Source of the DNA: Acidobacteriota bacterium
GTDB taxonomy: Bacteria; Acidobacteriota; Terriglobia; Versatilivoradales; Versatilivoraceae
DNA length: 64,000 nucleotides
Direction of reading: 5' to 3'
NCBI GenBank assembly: GCA_022826755.1
Contig: JAJDUG010000026.1
Location: 1-64,000, forward strand
The notes under the pieces were generated by a model. That model searched no databases. It saw nothing but the letters and a program-made list of their open reading frames with translations, and was not told the DNA's origin. The position numbers were made by a program, and so were the translations under genes. Shown piece by piece: positions 27,137 through 36,561 of this stretch (positions within the stretch are counted from its first letter, which is position 1; every line of letters starts with the position of its first letter).

Positions 27137-28366
27137 ATGACTCCCGAAAACGTCAGCAGATATGCAGTCCCCCAGCCGTGGATTGGCTACGATGCCGTAG
27201 CGCTGTTGGACCTGCTGGTTCAGGCCAGAACCGCCGCCGGCGTTCTGAATCGGATGCCCTACCTGCCTCAGTGGATCGAGCAGGCCCGCCAGGAGCAGTT
27301 GCGGCTGGAAGCAGCCGGCACCTCGCGCATCGAAGGCGCCGTGTTCACCCAGCGCGAACAGGAAGAAGCTCTGGCTCCCGATGCTCCCGCGCCTACCGAC
27401 ATGACCCGTTCCCAGAGGCAGTTGCGGTCCGCCGACGCCACCTACCGCTGGCTGCGCTCGCAGCCGTCCGAGCAGCCGGTGACCTCCGAGTTCATCCTGG
27501 CCATTCACCGGCGCATCGTGACCGGCTGCGATGATGACCGGTGCCAGCCCGGAGGCCTGCGTCCCGACGGGTGGAACGTTACCTTCGGGACCCCGCGCTG
27601 TCGAGGGGTTGAAGGCGGTCGTGACTGCCGCACCGCCTTCAACGCACTTGGCCGGGCTATTACCGGGGAGTTCCGGAAGCACGACCCCATCATCCAGGCC
27701 ATGGCGGCCCACTACCATATCGGCGCCATGCACCCCTTCGGCGACGGCAATGGCCGCACCGCCCGGGCGCTGGAGGCGTTCATGCTGCGCCGGGCCGACG
27801 TCAATAACCTGGTGATGGTCAGCTTGTCCAATTATTACTACGACCGCAAGGAGGAGTACCTGGCGGCGCTGCACGCATCCCGGACAAGCGGACACGACCT
27901 CACGCCCTTCCTCCGGTTTGCGCTGAAGGGGGTGGCTGAGAGGTGCAATGCGGTCGCGGCGGCCATCGTCGCCAACCATCGGCGGACGCTGTTCCGGGAA
28001 TTCGCCCGATCCCTGTTCGGGCGACTGCACAGCCCCCGCCGCCGGGTTCTGGCGGAACGGCAACTGCAAGTCCTCGATATCCTGCTGGACGGTGGTCCGA
28101 TCGGCGGTTCCGATCTGATCAATCAGACCCATGTCCATTACCAGGGCCTCAAGTTTCCCGCCAACGCGCTGGGTCGGGATCTAGGTGACCTCTTTGGACT
28201 CAGAGCCATCGCCATTGATGCCGGACGCATCTCCGTCAACCTGGACTGGCCGCAGCAATTTTCGGAGTCGGAATTGTTGGAACGAATTGAGAATATGCCT
28301 TCTGCCGCATCGACCAGGCATCCGGCCATGGCGGAGTTGTCCCGGTTGCTGGCCCGCCGCCGCTAG
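27137..28366 (+). CDS. Fic family protein (probable AMP transferase)
   Basis: A 409-residue protein with an N-terminal Fic_N helical region, the Fic domain, and a C-terminal winged-helix-like part. The full Fic active-site motif HPFGDGNGRTAR lies near residues 199-210, so a nucleotidyl-transfer reaction, normally AMP from ATP onto a protein hydroxyl, is expected. The N-terminal segment TSRIEG near residues 63-68 fits the [ST]xxxE[GN] inhibitory motif of class II Fic proteins, so activity is probably autoinhibited. The target is unknown. It stands alone, and AT-rich palindromic DNA precedes it. Confidence 0.9.
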   Translation: MTPENVSRYAVPQPWIGYDAVALLDLLVQARTAAGVLNRMPYLPQWIEQARQEQLRLEAAGTSRIEGAVFTQREQEEALAPDAPAPTDMTRSQRQLRSADATYRWLRSQPSEQPVTSEFILAIHRRIVTGCDDDRCQPGGLRPDGWNVTFGTPRCRGVEGGRDCRTAFNALGRAITGEFRKHDPIIQAMAAHYHIGAMHPFGDGNGRTARALEAFMLRRADVNNLVMVSLSNYYYDRKEEYLAALHASRTSGHDLTPFLRFALKGVAERCNAVAAAIVANHRRTLFREFARSLFGRLHSPRRRVLAERQLQVLDILLDGGPIGGSDLINQTHVHYQGLKFPANALGRDLGDLFGLRAIAIDAGRISVNLDWPQQFSESELLERIENMPSAASTRHPAMAELSRLLARRR

Positions 28367-28562
28367 CCCGCGTTTTTCAACAGGGCGCGCCCAGCGCAGT
28401 CTTTAGCCTAAATTCCCTTCAATGACCCCAATCAACGTACTGGTCATGGCTTGAAAAGCGAGTGATGAGCTTGGTAAGGTGCCCGCCGACAGGACCCATT
28501 ACGGTAGACTTACCGCCCGGCGATGCGGCCGACGGGATGCGTGTGCCATGGAGGAGGTTCGG

Positions 28563-31445
28563 ATGAAGCGGGGTGGACAGTGGGCGGCGTTGTTGCTCAT
28601 GACCTTGGCCGGCGGGTCCTTGGGGGCGCAGGCGGCCGGGGAAATCGGTGGATCGGCGACGGACGAACAGGACTTGGCGGTGCCCGGCGTGACGGTGACG
28701 CTTGAGGGCGATGTGCTGATCGCACCCCTGGTGGCCGTGACCTTGGCCGACGGCTCCTACCGCTTCCGGGCCCTCGGGCGCGGGTCGTACGACCTGACCT
28801 TCGAGCGCGCCGGGTTCCGGACTCTGATTCGAAGAGGGGTGATCGTGGAAGGGAGCCGCGCCATCCGGATCGACGCGGCGCTGGAGGTGGCAGCCGTGGC
28901 CGAGACGGTCACCGTGACGGGCGAGGCTCCGGTGTTGGATATGAAGCGGACCGCGCTGGTGAACGACTTCGGCGTCGCCGAATTGCAGGAGGTGCCTTCA
29001 GCCACCGATGTCTGGGCGGTGCTCGGCCAGACGGCCGGTGTCCGGATGCGCGGTTTCGATGTCGGCGGCTCGCACAAGAGCCAGCAAACCGGCTACGAGA
29101 GCTTCGGCATCCGCGGCCAGAACCGGATCCTGGCCGACGGCGTCGACACCACCGAGAGCGATGAAGGCACCGGATTCTACTTCGATTATTATTCCGTCGA
29201 AGAGTTCACCACCACGGCGGCCGGCGCCGACGTTGAGATGACCGCACCCGGGTCGCTGGTCATGATGACCATGAAAAGCGGAGGCGACGACTTCAGCGGG
29301 ATGCTGCACGCCGATTACGAGCACGAGAGATTCGTCGGCGACAACACTGACTCCGACCTGGAGTCCCGCGGCTACACCGGCAACCCGAACCTGCTCTTCT
29401 TCGAAACCCACGCCGACTTCGGCGGACCCATCGTGCGCGATCGCGCCTGGTTCTACGCCTTCTACAACCACTTCCGCATCGACAAGGCCGTTTCGGGCGT
29501 CGATCGCTCGGTGGCCACCGACCTGGGCGATTTCGATCAACTCGGGGGCAAGGTGACGGTGCGGCTGACCGACCGGGACCGCTTGATCGGGTACACCAAC
29601 TGGGGGCTGAAAGAGAAGCCCAAGCGGGGGCTTTCCACCGACGTCGGTCCCGACTCGGTTCTGGCCCAGGCCAGTTGGAGCTGGGCGCACAAGGCGGAGT
29701 GGCAGCGGATATGGAACGACCGCACCTTCATGACCGTGGCCGCCAAGCATTTCGGGTTCAGTTGGCCCATGGTGCCTCAAGTCGATCCGGGACGGCAGCC
29801 ACCGCGCCTCGACACCTCCAGCAGCCGGCTGAGCGGCGCCGGCTGGTTCCCCGGCCTCAACGGCCCGCCGCCGTTTACCTTCGTTCGCTGGAAGCCGCAG
29901 ACCTCCGCGGCCGCCCACCACTACGTCCCGGACTTCGGCGGCAGCCACGACTTCAAGTTGGGGTACGAGTTCCAGATCGACAGCAGCCGCTTCGGCTCCA
30001 ACGCCAATTCCGGACACATACGCTACCTCGACGACAGCGCCAACGATCGCCCGTTCCACGTGGACCGGATCATGCTCTTCAACATGCCTGCCACGGGGGA
30101 GATCGCCTCCGACAACCGGAACCGGCACCACGCGGTGTTCGTCCAGGACACCTGGCGACCGCTGGACTGGCTGTCATTGAACCTGGGGGTCCGCTACGAG
30201 CAGCAGCGCACCTACTTTCTGGACGCGGTCTCCGCGCCCTTCCTGGCCGATTTTTTCCCCAGCGGAACCGTCAGGGGTCGGACGAACGCTGTCTGGAACA
30301 CCTGGGCGCCAAGGCTGGGTGTGGCGTTCTCGCTGGCGTCGCGAACGGTGCTGAGGGGCCACTACGGCCGCTACTACCTGAACCTGGCCGACGCCCACGA
30401 GGACGCCAATCCGGCCAGCACCGCCTGGATCCGGTACGCGTTCCTCGACCCGAACGGCAACGGGGTCTACGACGGCCCCGACGAGCTGGGCGCCAAGCTG
30501 GACGAGCAGGGCGCCACCGGCGCCGATCTCGGCTCTGAAGGGACGCCCGTGGACCCGGACCTGGCGCCGGAATACGTCGACGAAATCAACCTCTCGCTGG
30601 AGCACGAGTTGGTCGAAGACACCTCCATTCGGGTCTCCTACGTGCGCAAGGACCTGAGCGGCGACAGCGGCATCTGGAACGTGTCCCAGCAGTCCGCGCT
30701 CCTGGCGGGGCGCGGAATCGCGTGCAGCGCCGATCCGGATTGGGATTGCCCTGTGAACGCTCTCAGCGGCGCCCCGCTGAACGTCCAGCGCGTCCCGGAC
30801 GAAGTGGCGGGGGCGGTGGACAACCGGATTGCCGCCCTTCCCGGAATGGAGGCCGCGTACGACACCTTGCAGGTAGCGGTGAACCGGCGTTTCACCGGAG
30901 GCTTGCTGCTGCAGGCCAGCTTCGACTACCAGTGGCGGGACGAGTTCCGGGCGGCGGCCGGCGAAAACCGCAGTCCGCTCTTCGCCGACCCGCTGGTTGT
31001 CGGCTCCGGCGGGCATGGGCGCATCTGGCAGAACCACAGCCTCGACGTGGCCGCCCGGCAGGCCACCACCAACTGGGGCGGCCGCCTGTTGGCCCGCTAT
31101 ACCCTGCCGCGAGATGTCGGCCTGTCCGCCAACCTCCGGCACCAGAGCGGCTGGCCCTACGCCCTGATCCAGCGGGTGGACATCCCGGGCACCGGCACCA
31201 ACCAGCCGATCTTTCTCAGCGACCTGTCCGAAAACCGTTCCGAAAACGTGACGATCATGGACTTCCGCCTGGACAAGGCGTTCTCGGTCGGCGCGGACCG
31301 CCGGCTCACCCTGTTGCTGGACGTCTACAACCTCTTCAACTCCAACGCGGTGACGAACTTCTCGCTGCGGACCGGCGACCGGGAGCGCATCATTGCCGCT
31401 CTCGATCCCATCGTGATGAAGCTGGGAGTCCGGTTCCGGTTCTGA
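28563..31445 (+). CDS. TonB-dependent receptor-like outer-membrane protein with carboxypeptidase-regulatory domain
   Basis: A 960-residue protein. The ATG at 28563 has a GGAGGAGG site five bases upstream, which decides it against ATG 28548. A signal peptide (MKRGGQWAALLLMTLAGGSLGAQA) is followed by an Ig-like carboxypeptidase-regulatory domain (GEIGGSATDEQDLAVPGVTV to about residue 95). Next come a plug-like region with VTVTGEAPVLDMKRT, the NRILADGVDTTES segment, and VEMTAPGSLVMMTMKSGGDDFSG, then a long beta-barrel ending in VRFRF. Such receptors import bulky substrates across the outer membrane with TonB energy; this plug-less 'Oar-like' group is abundant in Acidobacteria. The substrate is unknown. 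Confidence 0.87.
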   Translation: MKRGGQWAALLLMTLAGGSLGAQAAGEIGGSATDEQDLAVPGVTVTLEGDVLIAPLVAVTLADGSYRFRALGRGSYDLTFERAGFRTLIRRGVIVEGSRAIRIDAALEVAAVAETVTVTGEAPVLDMKRTALVNDFGVAELQEVPSATDVWAVLGQTAGVRMRGFDVGGSHKSQQTGYESFGIRGQNRILADGVDTTESDEGTGFYFDYYSVEEFTTTAAGADVEMTAPGSLVMMTMKSGGDDFSGMLHADYEHERFVGDNTDSDLESRGYTGNPNLLFFETHADFGGPIVRDRAWFYAFYNHFRIDKAVSGVDRSVATDLGDFDQLGGKVTVRLTDRDRLIGYTNWGLKEKPKRGLSTDVGPDSVLAQASWSWAHKAEWQRIWNDRTFMTVAAKHFGFSWPMVPQVDPGRQPPRLDTSSSRLSGAGWFPGLNGPPPFTFVRWKPQTSAAAHHYVPDFGGSHDFKLGYEFQIDSSRFGSNANSGHIRYLDDSANDRPFHVDRIMLFNMPATGEIASDNRNRHHAVFVQDTWRPLDWLSLNLGVRYEQQRTYFLDAVSAPFLADFFPSGTVRGRTNAVWNTWAPRLGVAFSLASRTVLRGHYGRYYLNLADAHEDANPASTAWIRYAFLDPNGNGVYDGPDELGAKLDEQGATGADLGSEGTPVDPDLAPEYVDEINLSLEHELVEDTSIRVSYVRKDLSGDSGIWNVSQQSALLAGRGIACSADPDWDCPVNALSGAPLNVQRVPDEVAGAVDNRIAALPGMEAAYDTLQVAVNRRFTGGLLLQASFDYQWRDEFRAAAGENRSPLFADPLVVGSGGHGRIWQNHSLDVAARQATTNWGGRLLARYTLPRDVGLSANLRHQSGWPYALIQRVDIPGTGTNQPIFLSDLSENRSENVTIMDFRLDKAFSVGADRRLTLLLDVYNLFNSNAVTNFSLRTGDRERIIAALDPIVMKLGVRFRF

Positions 31446-31590
31446 GCGCTGGCGTCCCGTCGGGTTGAAGGCACGCAGGTTGGGCATCGGCAACGGGTTT
31501 CAAGGGTCGTTCCCGCAGCGTCGGCGAAGTTCGGATTGCAGGGTCTTTCAATTCATGCAATCGTGGTAGAACTATCGGGGGAATCGGGAA

Positions 31591-33102
31591 ATGACCCAGC
31601 GACTGGCCAGACAGGTGGAAAGGATTCTGGACGAGGGGTCCGGAAGTCACCGCAGTGTCATCGTGCGAATGAAGCTCCCGGAAAAGGACGAGGAGACGCT
31701 CCTTGGGGTGGTTGCCGGCGCCATTCAGCGGCGTACGCTCCTGCTGACGGCTCGGGACATTTTGCCGACCCACCTGGACCTGGTGGCCGGACCGGGTAGA
31801 GGGACCCCCTCCGATCGAGCCAGGGAAACACTCGGGGAAGAAGGCGGTCTGGCCGCCCAGGTAGCTGCCACGGCCATACCACAGGTGAGCAAGCGGGTGC
31901 TTCGGTCCAGGGGTCTGAGATCACTGAGACCCCTCTACTCGGGTTTGCTCAAGCTCGGTCGGCGAGCCGACGGCGCCAGGTCTTTCTGGACGTCGAGATG
32001 TGCGGTCCTGCAAACCACCAGGGATGACCTGGCAAAGTTGAATCAACTGGTGGAGGAGTCGCTGATCGGAGACATCTACCCGAACCGGGTGCTGCACGTT
32101 CCCCGCCTGGTGGAACTGAAGGCTCTTCCCTCGAGGGTGGTCGAGAACAAGGCCAGCGCCTGGGGGATTCATGCGGTTGGAGCCCTGGCCGCCCGGGGGG
32201 CTTACGGAGCCAGTGGGAAAGGGGTCAAGGTCGGAGTCCTGGACACTGGTGTGGACGCCGGCCACCCCGACCTCGAGGGCAAGGTGGCGGACTGGGCTGA
32301 ATTCGATTCCAATGGAGAAGAGGTCCCCGATTCACAGCCGCACGACACGGGTCAGCATGGAACTCACGTCGCCGGCACCATTGCCGGGGGGAAGGCCAGC
32401 GGGCGTTGGATCGGCATGGCCCCGGCTGCCAGGTTGGCGGTTGCCATGGCCTTGGACGGAGCCAAGGGGGGGACGGACGCTCAGGTGCTCGCCGCTATCG
32501 ACTGGGCGGTCGAGCGCGGGGTCGATGTGTTGAACATGTCATTGGGAGGACTGACGTTGGGCCCCGAGGTCCCGAGCACCTATACCGAGGCGATTCTGAC
32601 GTCGCTGAGGGCCGGAATCCCCGTGGTGACCGCCATTGGCAACGACGGTCAACAGATCACCGGGTCTCCCGGCAACGATCTGCTTTCCTTTTCCGTGGGG
32701 GCGACCGACTATCGAGACTGCGCGGCCGCTTTCAGCGGAGGTCGAACCCATGTCATCCGGGAGTCCAACTTCGTTTCTCCGGATAATCTGCCCCTTGTCT
32801 ACTCCAAACCGGAGATCTCCGCTCCAGGGGTGGCGGTCTACTCGTCGGTGCCGGGCGGCAAGTGGGCCGCTTTCAACGGAACCTCCATGGCCACCCCTCA
32901 TGTCGCCGGCGCCATGGCGCTGCTGCTGAGCGCGACTTCCATCAAGAAGCGTGTGGCGCCCACCAACCGTGCATTCCTGATTCAGGACCTGCTCACCGGA
33001 TCGGTTGAAGAACTGGGAGAAACCGGACAGGATCACCGTTTCGGGTTCGGGCGGCTCGACATCCTGCAGGGCATCGGCTTTGCCAGGGAAAAGGGATTCT
33101 GA
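31591..33102 (+). CDS. S8 family serine peptidase (subtilase) with N-terminal domain, no signal peptide
   Basis: A 503-residue protein. The catalytic triad is complete: Asp in GVLDTGVDAGHPD near residue 217, His in GQHGTHVAGTIAGG near residue 255, Ser in GTSMATPHVAGAM near residue 432, with the oxyanion asparagine in AIGNDG near residue 351. The first 200 residues form a separate domain that begins HRSVIVRMKLP and ends GDIYPNRVLHVPRLVELKAL. It resembles a subtilase propeptide set apart by a long insert. No signal peptide is visible, so the protein may act inside the cell or leave by an unusual route. A small gene encoding a similar N-terminal-type domain follows 40 bases later. Confidence 0.88.
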   Translation: MTQRLARQVERILDEGSGSHRSVIVRMKLPEKDEETLLGVVAGAIQRRTLLLTARDILPTHLDLVAGPGRGTPSDRARETLGEEGGLAAQVAATAIPQVSKRVLRSRGLRSLRPLYSGLLKLGRRADGARSFWTSRCAVLQTTRDDLAKLNQLVEESLIGDIYPNRVLHVPRLVELKALPSRVVENKASAWGIHAVGALAARGAYGASGKGVKVGVLDTGVDAGHPDLEGKVADWAEFDSNGEEVPDSQPHDTGQHGTHVAGTIAGGKASGRWIGMAPAARLAVAMALDGAKGGTDAQVLAAIDWAVERGVDVLNMSLGGLTLGPEVPSTYTEAILTSLRAGIPVVTAIGNDGQQITGSPGNDLLSFSVGATDYRDCAAAFSGGRTHVIRESNFVSPDNLPLVYSKPEISAPGVAVYSSVPGGKWAAFNGTSMATPHVAGAMALLLSATSIKKRVAPTNRAFLIQDLLTGSVEELGETGQDHRFGFGRLDILQGIGFAREKGF

Positions 33103-33142
33103 GTCGCAGCATAACGAGGAAGACAGCTCAGCGAGGACTGTC

Positions 33143-33520
33143 GTGAGCAAGACCGATCGCCTGGCGAAAATCCAGGGCGAAGAGCTTCAGCGCATGGCCA
33201 GAGAAAAGCCGGAACAAAAGGCCAGCGTCATCATCGAACTCGACGTTCCCCCCCAGAAAGTCGGACTGAGAGAGTCGACCGCGGCGGGCGCCGGAGGCCA
33301 CGCGCCCGACAGGGTCATGCCCCAAGCCCCCCGGGACCTCTCGGACCTCGAAGAGAAGGCCGCCCGGACCCGTGCGTTCCTCGAGACGGTTCTCGAAGCC
33401 CCCCCGCGCTGGCTGCGAGCTTCAAGAGCCTTTGCCGCCGAAGCCACCGGCGCCCAGTTGTCCGTCATCGCCCGCTCATCCCACTTCAAAGCCATCCGCC
33501 TCAACCGCCGACTGAAATAG
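33143..33520 (+). CDS. Small protein resembling the subtilase N-terminal domain (candidate inhibitor/chaperone)
   Basis: A 125-residue protein starting at GTG 33143, with GAGGA about seven bases upstream. Its QKASVIIELDVPP segment aligns with HRSVIVRMKLP of the preceding subtilase, and its C-terminal QLSVIARSSHFKAIRLNRRL aligns with LNQLVEESLIGDIYPNRVL. So it looks like a standalone copy of the protease prodomain. Known subtilase propeptides act as folding chaperones and tight inhibitors, which makes the same role here a reasonable inference. The open frame reaches back to 33005, but that overlaps the protease and lacks a ribosome binding site. The integrase frame follows immediately after its stop. 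Confidence 0.62.
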   Translation: MSKTDRLAKIQGEELQRMAREKPEQKASVIIELDVPPQKVGLRESTAAGAGGHAPDRVMPQAPRDLSDLEEKAARTRAFLETVLEAPPRWLRASRAFAAEATGAQLSVIARSSHFKAIRLNRRLK

Positions 33521-33586
33521 AGGAATTTAAATTCTTGTGGAACATCAGCCCGTCCGGGCAAATACGAAGACGGCTACGGACTCCGC

Positions 33587-34732
33587 TTGGTGGTCTCGAA
33601 GTCCGGCGCCAAGAAGTGGGTCTTGCGGTACACCCTCCACGGTCGACGCCGGGAAATGGGGCTTGGCAGCTATCCGAGTGTCGGTCTGGCTGATGCCCGC
33701 ACCCTGACCTTGAAGTGCAAAAGGCAGGTGGCCAAGGGCTCAGATCCCATCGAGGCCCGACGAATGGAGTCGAAGAGAATTCCTGCCTTTACCGCCTGCG
33801 CGGCACGCTATATCCGAGGCCATCGGCACGGCTGGCAGAATGCCAAACACGCACGGCAATGGGTCAGTACGCTCAAGACGTATGCGCGCCCTGTCATCGG
33901 CAAAAAACCAGTGAATGCCATCACGACTGAGGACATCCTTCAGATCCTCTCACCGATCTGGGCCACCAAGACCGAGACAGCCAAGCGGGTGCAGGGGCGT
34001 ATCGAAAACATTATGGATTTCGCGGCAGCCCATCAGTACCGCGACCCCTTGAACCCGGCGCGGTGGCGCGGCCATCTGGACAAGCTGCTTCCCAGGCCCT
34101 CTCGGGTGAAGAAAGTCGCTCACCACCCTGCCATGCCGTATGCCGAAGTGCCCTCGTTCTTTGATGAGCTATCCCGAAATGGGAGCGTGTCGGCGCTGGC
34201 GCTGAAGTTTTTGATCCTGACCGCCAGCCGTACCCTGGAGGTATTGCACGCCGAGTGGAGGGAAATCGACGTGCCGGCCGGCGTATGGACTGTTCCAGCC
34301 TCGCGGATGAAGACCCGCCGGGAACATCGAGTACCCTTGTCGGATTCTGCCATGAGGGTTCTGGAAGCGCTGCCCCGCATCCAAGGCTGTCCGTTTGTTT
34401 TCCCGGGATCACGAAACGGTCGGCCTCTGTCGAACATGGCCTTGCTGCAATTGATGCGCGGCATGGGCTACGGCGTCAACAGTTCGCGTGGAGACTACGT
34501 GCCCCACGGATTCCGTTCCGCCTTCCGGGACTGGTCCGGGGAGGTCTCCAGCTTCCCCCGGGAGGTAGCGGAAATGGCCCTGGCCCACGCCATCGAAAAC
34601 AAGGTGGAAGCGGCCTACCGTCGCGGCGACCTGTTTGAAAAGCGTCGCAAGATGATGCAGGAGTGGGCCGATTACCTAAAGCATTCAAAGTCAGCCGAGG
34701 CCAATTGGCCAGAGGCAGCAAGAGACTCCTAG
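33587..34732 (+). CDS. P4-type tyrosine integrase, 5' end apparently eroded
   Basis: A 381-residue tyrosine recombinase. Catalytic residues are all visible: the first Arg in LTASRTLEVLHAEW, HRVPLS (His/Arg box), HGFRSAFRDW, and the nucleophile Tyr in KVEAAYRRGD near residue 345. The N-terminal DUF4102 domain (MGLGSYPSVGLADARTL) is recognisable. Its homology begins upstream of the first usable start: the same frame reads SARPGKYEDGYGLRL from about 33548, yet no ATG, GTG or TTG lies between the previous stop at 33520 and TTG 33587. The usual LTDTAxRN start is missing. It is either expressed from TTG/GTG with a shortened N-terminus or is an inactive relic marking the island edge. Confidence 0.82.
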   Translation: MVVSKSGAKKWVLRYTLHGRRREMGLGSYPSVGLADARTLTLKCKRQVAKGSDPIEARRMESKRIPAFTACAARYIRGHRHGWQNAKHARQWVSTLKTYARPVIGKKPVNAITTEDILQILSPIWATKTETAKRVQGRIENIMDFAAAHQYRDPLNPARWRGHLDKLLPRPSRVKKVAHHPAMPYAEVPSFFDELSRNGSVSALALKFLILTASRTLEVLHAEWREIDVPAGVWTVPASRMKTRREHRVPLSDSAMRVLEALPRIQGCPFVFPGSRNGRPLSNMALLQLMRGMGYGVNSSRGDYVPHGFRSAFRDWSGEVSSFPREVAEMALAHAIENKVEAAYRRGDLFEKRRKMMQEWADYLKHSKSAEANWPEAARDS

Positions 34733-35622
34733 CATTCAGATCAAACACATTGTGGAATTCATACTTACTGACTCTGGTGATTCCCCAAACGCCGGCGACT
34801 CAGGATGACAAATCACTAAGTCCTATCTAAGCCGGTCGCTTCGGCCGAGGCGCGACGTTAATTGCAACTCAAGGGTGGGAATTGCCCAAATAATCGCAGT
34901 GTTCGAGATTGGAAAAGTGGGAAATTCGGAGAATTTCCGAGGTGGCGGAGCGACCAGTTTGTCCACAGCCAGTTTCTCCCCACCGTCGAAACGGTTCTGG
35001 ACTAACAGGTCCCAAGGCACTGTTCGAACAAACACATTTGCAGTTGATCTGCCGCGCCTTAATGCCGTGCCGGGCGTGTGCTTAAACGACAAACTGCTGC
35101 TCCCTCAGGCATCCATCCCAATACTTCCCATTTAGACTCTGCACCAGGTCACTCCGAATCGGCTTTCCGCCTGTCATGCCTGCGTCCGCAGTGCCGAGAT
35201 CGTCGAATGAAGTCCAAAGCACGCGTGTTGCGAATCGTAGAGCTACGACTATATCTGTGTTGGGCTAGAAGCAGAAACGCACCCGTGTGGGGACGCCGCT
35301 GTACAGTCACATCGCCAGCGTTGCATTCCGATTCGTGGCCCGTCCAGCCGAGCGGCGCCAATTCCATTGAACATCACATTCGTTCGTGTCCCTGTACCCC
35401 TCCAGTTACCCATCTTGCGTCTGTGAAGGAAGAGGTGGCGTCATGGGATTGATCGCTTAGGCACAAAATGGGTGGCAGGCTCCTGGCTAGCGTAAATATC
35501 GTGTATGCCCCCATCAAAGAGTTAGTGTCCTGCCGCGCCCCAGGATAGACTCGTCAATTCTTTCCTTCATTGGAGATCAATGATATCGTGGCGCGACGCC
35601 TTAAGACGTTTACGATTTTGCC
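34733..35622. other. Gene-poor region between the integrase and the DUF4338 operon
   Basis: 890 bases in which only short open frames of 60-125 codons occur on both strands, with no recognisable motif. Composition becomes more AT-rich than in the flanking core genes. The region probably carries the promoter of the downstream operon and decayed mobile DNA, but I cannot identify a specific remnant. Confidence 0.5.
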
Positions 35623-36561
35623 ATGCCGGAGCACGCCTCAGTTACTCTTCGCAAACTTTCAGAAGGGGAAATACCTCTGAATATCCGGGGACGTTTGTGG
35701 GGAATCGAAGAGCTTTCCGTTGTTGCTGAGATCGTAGAGGAATATTGGACGTCGGGTCGAACCAAGATTTCAGAAGTGATTTGCGAGCGTCTAGATTGGC
35801 GACAGCCAAACGGGTGGTTGAAGGATCGGGCGTGTCGTGACCTTCTGCTTAGACTCGACTCCCTTCGGATTCTGAGACTACCACCTCGTCTGTCCGACGG
35901 TGGAGGCACTCCTCCCAAGCCCAACCAGGGACCTGATCGCCTCAGTCGGTTCGACCTAACTACGGAGATCCGGGAAGTACGAGCTTTTGGGCTGTCTCTC
36001 GCAAAGGGGAACTCCTTTGAGCCGGTGTGGAATCAAACGATCGAACGGTTTCACTACCTCGGCCATCGGAGCGGGGTTGGAAGGTGTCTGAAATACCTGG
36101 TCACTGCAGAGCATGACCTTCTTGGAGCGATTTCTTTTTCGTCCCCTGCTTGGATGATAAAGTCACGTGACCGTGCCCTGGCGAGTGTGGGTATCACTCC
36201 CACTCAGATAGCCGATCGCGTGATCAATAACAACAGGTTTCTTATTCTCCCGCACGTGCGCGTACAAAACCTCGCTTCCAGAATTCTGGCAGCTGCAACC
36301 TCACAGGTAGTCTTCGACTGGAGTATGTATTATGAATTGACACCATCAGTCGTTGAAACCTTCGTCGAACCAATCCGTTTCAGCGGGGCATCCTACCGCG
36401 CCGCCAACTGGGTGCAGGTTGGGACGACCCGGGGCTATCTCAAAAGGGGGAGTAGTCACGCGAACTCACAAGTGCCGAAGCTAATCTTCCTCTACGGGCT
36501 CCAGCGCCGTTATCGGCGTCGTCTCGCCACGTTGGACGCACGTTCTCATGTCGGTACATGA
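35623..36561 (+). CDS. DUF4338 (DruA-like) protein
   Basis: A 312-residue protein. The DUF4338 core is clear: RFHYLGHRSGVGRCLKYLV near residue 143, LLGAISFSSPAWMIKSRDRALA, the VINNNRFLILPHVRVQNLASRIL stretch near residue 200, VVETFVEPIRFSGASYRAANW and VGTTRGYLKRG near residue 267. DUF4338 is the domain of DruA in the Druantia anti-phage systems, where its molecular activity is not established as far as I know. The N-terminal 100 residues include a winged-helix-like SEVICERLDWRQPNGWLKDRACRDLLLRL, found in many DUF4338 proteins. It is the first gene of a three-gene operon and overlaps the NurA-like gene by 14 bases. Codon use is more AT-rich than in the flanking chromosome. No clear ribosome binding site precedes ATG 35623. 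Confidence 0.87.
   Translation: MPEHASVTLRKLSEGEIPLNIRGRLWGIEELSVVAEIVEEYWTSGRTKISEVICERLDWRQPNGWLKDRACRDLLLRLDSLRILRLPPRLSDGGGTPPKPNQGPDRLSRFDLTTEIREVRAFGLSLAKGNSFEPVWNQTIERFHYLGHRSGVGRCLKYLVTAEHDLLGAISFSSPAWMIKSRDRALASVGITPTQIADRVINNNRFLILPHVRVQNLASRILAAATSQVVFDWSMYYELTPSVVETFVEPIRFSGASYRAANWVQVGTTRGYLKRGSSHANSQVPKLIFLYGLQRRYRRRLATLDARSHVGT

Noticed and set aside
34823-35452. Several frames of 80-125 codons after the integrase
   Set aside because: They overlap one another on both strands and show no ribosome binding site or recognisable motif.
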